Assembly (NCBI RefSeq): GCF_003400205.1
Contig: NZ_QUQV01000007.1
Span: 1-64,000, forward strand
DNA from: Bacillus sp. HNG
Lineage (GTDB): Bacteria; Bacillota; Bacilli; Bacillales; Bacillaceae_L
Direction of reading: 5' to 3'
DNA: 64,000 nucleotides
Below, piece by piece: positions 63,497 to 64,000 of the stretch (positions within the stretch are counted from its first letter, which is position 1; each line of letters opens with the position of its first letter). Made by a program: the position numbers and the translations under genes. The notes beneath the pieces were generated by a model. It did not search any database. It was given only the letters and a program-made list of their open reading frames with translations, and was not told the origin of the DNA.

Positions 63497-64000
63497 ACAT
63501 TAAATAGATAATTAAGAAATATCCTAGCATGACACAAAGCCCGACTGGTACACCAAACTTTGCCCATTCCTTACTGGTAATGTCCAGTTTTCCTGCGGCA
63601 ATGATATTCGGAATGTTACCTGGAATCAGCATTCCTCCACTAATCATTAAACCAAGCAAAATCGATTGAATCGTAAAATGGTCCATCGCCGGACTAATTT
63701 CTGCAGCTGCTAAAGTGGCGTTATCGAGAATCGCTGATATCATATTTAACCAGTAAAGTAACAATGGATCAAGTCCAATGAAATAACGGTTGATCATTGG
63801 CTCAAAACCTGATCCTAATAAAGTTAATCCCATTACGAAAAAATAAATCTTTAGGGATCGTACGAAAATTTCCTCATAGGTCTCACTATTCGATTCCTTT
63901 TTAAACGATTCTTTCTTCCGTTTTGGAGGTTCAACTACAAAGGTTGCCAACAAGCCAAAAATAAGAAATGAAGCAAATATTTGTGGGCCAATTAAACCGA
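63495..64000 (-). CDS. DUF1646 family membrane permease, C-terminal part (runs off the window)
   Basis: The open frame continues without a start to the window edge, so the gene begins beyond 64000. The visible 168 residues include four or so membrane helices (YFFVMGLTLLGSGFEPMI, LLYWLNMISAILDNATLAAAEISP, SILLGLMISGGMLIPGNIPNIIAAG, WAKFGVPVGLCVMLGYFLIIYL). The DNATLAAAEISP and GNIPNIIAAGKL motifs recall ion-transporter superfamily permeases (CitM/ArsB fold). Substrate unknown. Confidence 0.85.
   Translation of the reverse strand, partial: GLIGPQIFASFLIFGLLATFVVEPPKRKKESFKKESNSETYEEIFVRSLKIYFFVMGLTLLGSGFEPMINRYFIGLDPLLLYWLNMISAILDNATLAAAEISPAMDHFTIQSILLGLMISGGMLIPGNIPNIIAAGKLDITSKEWAKFGVPVGLCVMLGYFLIIYLM

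Overview
The window is low-GC, AT-rich DNA from an endospore-forming member of the Bacillaceae (Bacillus/Neobacillus/Cytobacillus-like). The evidence is two GerA-type germinant receptor operons, a SpoVA operon, LutABC, LytST, CstA, YneR-like and YkoGH/PepSY-like genes, AAGGAGG-type ribosome binding sites, and cre, FNR-type and LutR-type operators. No rRNA, tRNA or CRISPR array was found.

Positions 1-19.1 kb are mobile or accessory. A Tn1546-type (Tn3 family) transposase has lost its C-terminus (62-2386). Next to it is a 476-bp right-end fragment of a Tn552-like transposon (2493-2968). Two paralogous ger operons (gene order B-A-C) point away from each other like mirror images (3520-7191 minus, 10417-14085 plus). 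A Tn552-like unit (resolvase, DDE transposase, AAA ATPase; right end at 10415) lies between them, and its end sits 1 bp before the start codon of the right-hand gerB. A carbohydrate/oxidoreductase group follows (SMP-30/gluconolactonase, SDR, decayed SDR, AGE epimerase). It is bracketed by a degenerate (14560-14597) and a near-perfect (19100-19137) Tn1546-type 38-bp terminal inverted repeat.

Positions 19.7-27.3 kb hold the most unusual system, a Tn7-like transposition module. It encodes a fused TnsA-TnsB transposase (903 aa), a TnsC ATPase and two intact TniQ/TnsD-like target selectors, plus two decayed tniQ remnants. There are no cas genes and no TnsE. A free-standing LAGLIDADG endonuclease lies just downstream.

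Positions 28-36 kb contain a CynX-type MFS exporter, small proteins, a YitT protein, a lipoprotein and a complete seven-gene spoVA2mob-type operon (DUF1657, YhcN/YlaJ, SpoVAC, SpoVAD, SpoVAE, DUF1657, DUF421 fused to a DUF1657-like tail). That operon type is known to raise spore heat resistance and to travel on Tn1546-like elements.

Positions 36-64 kb look like chromosomal metabolism and signalling. They hold a tcyABC cystine ABC transporter, an FMN reductase and a sugar-acid locus (SDR, FAH-family hydrolase, GntR/FadR regulator, split UxaA dehydratase, TRAP transporter, Zn-alcohol dehydrogenase) with four copies of a TGGTA(C/G)TACCA operator. Then come lutABC with a LutR-type operator, LytS/LytT with CstA under a perfect cre site, a hemerythrin/PAS DUF438 protein under an FNR-like box, a YkoGH-like two-component system with two PepSY proteins whose promoters share an 11-bp-phased direct repeat, a serine hydrolase, a DUF1284 protein and the end of a DUF1646 permease gene. 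The sugar-acid and lut genes together suggest a diketo-hydrolase route that releases pyruvate and lactate, with LutABC oxidising the lactate and LytST/CstA handling pyruvate.
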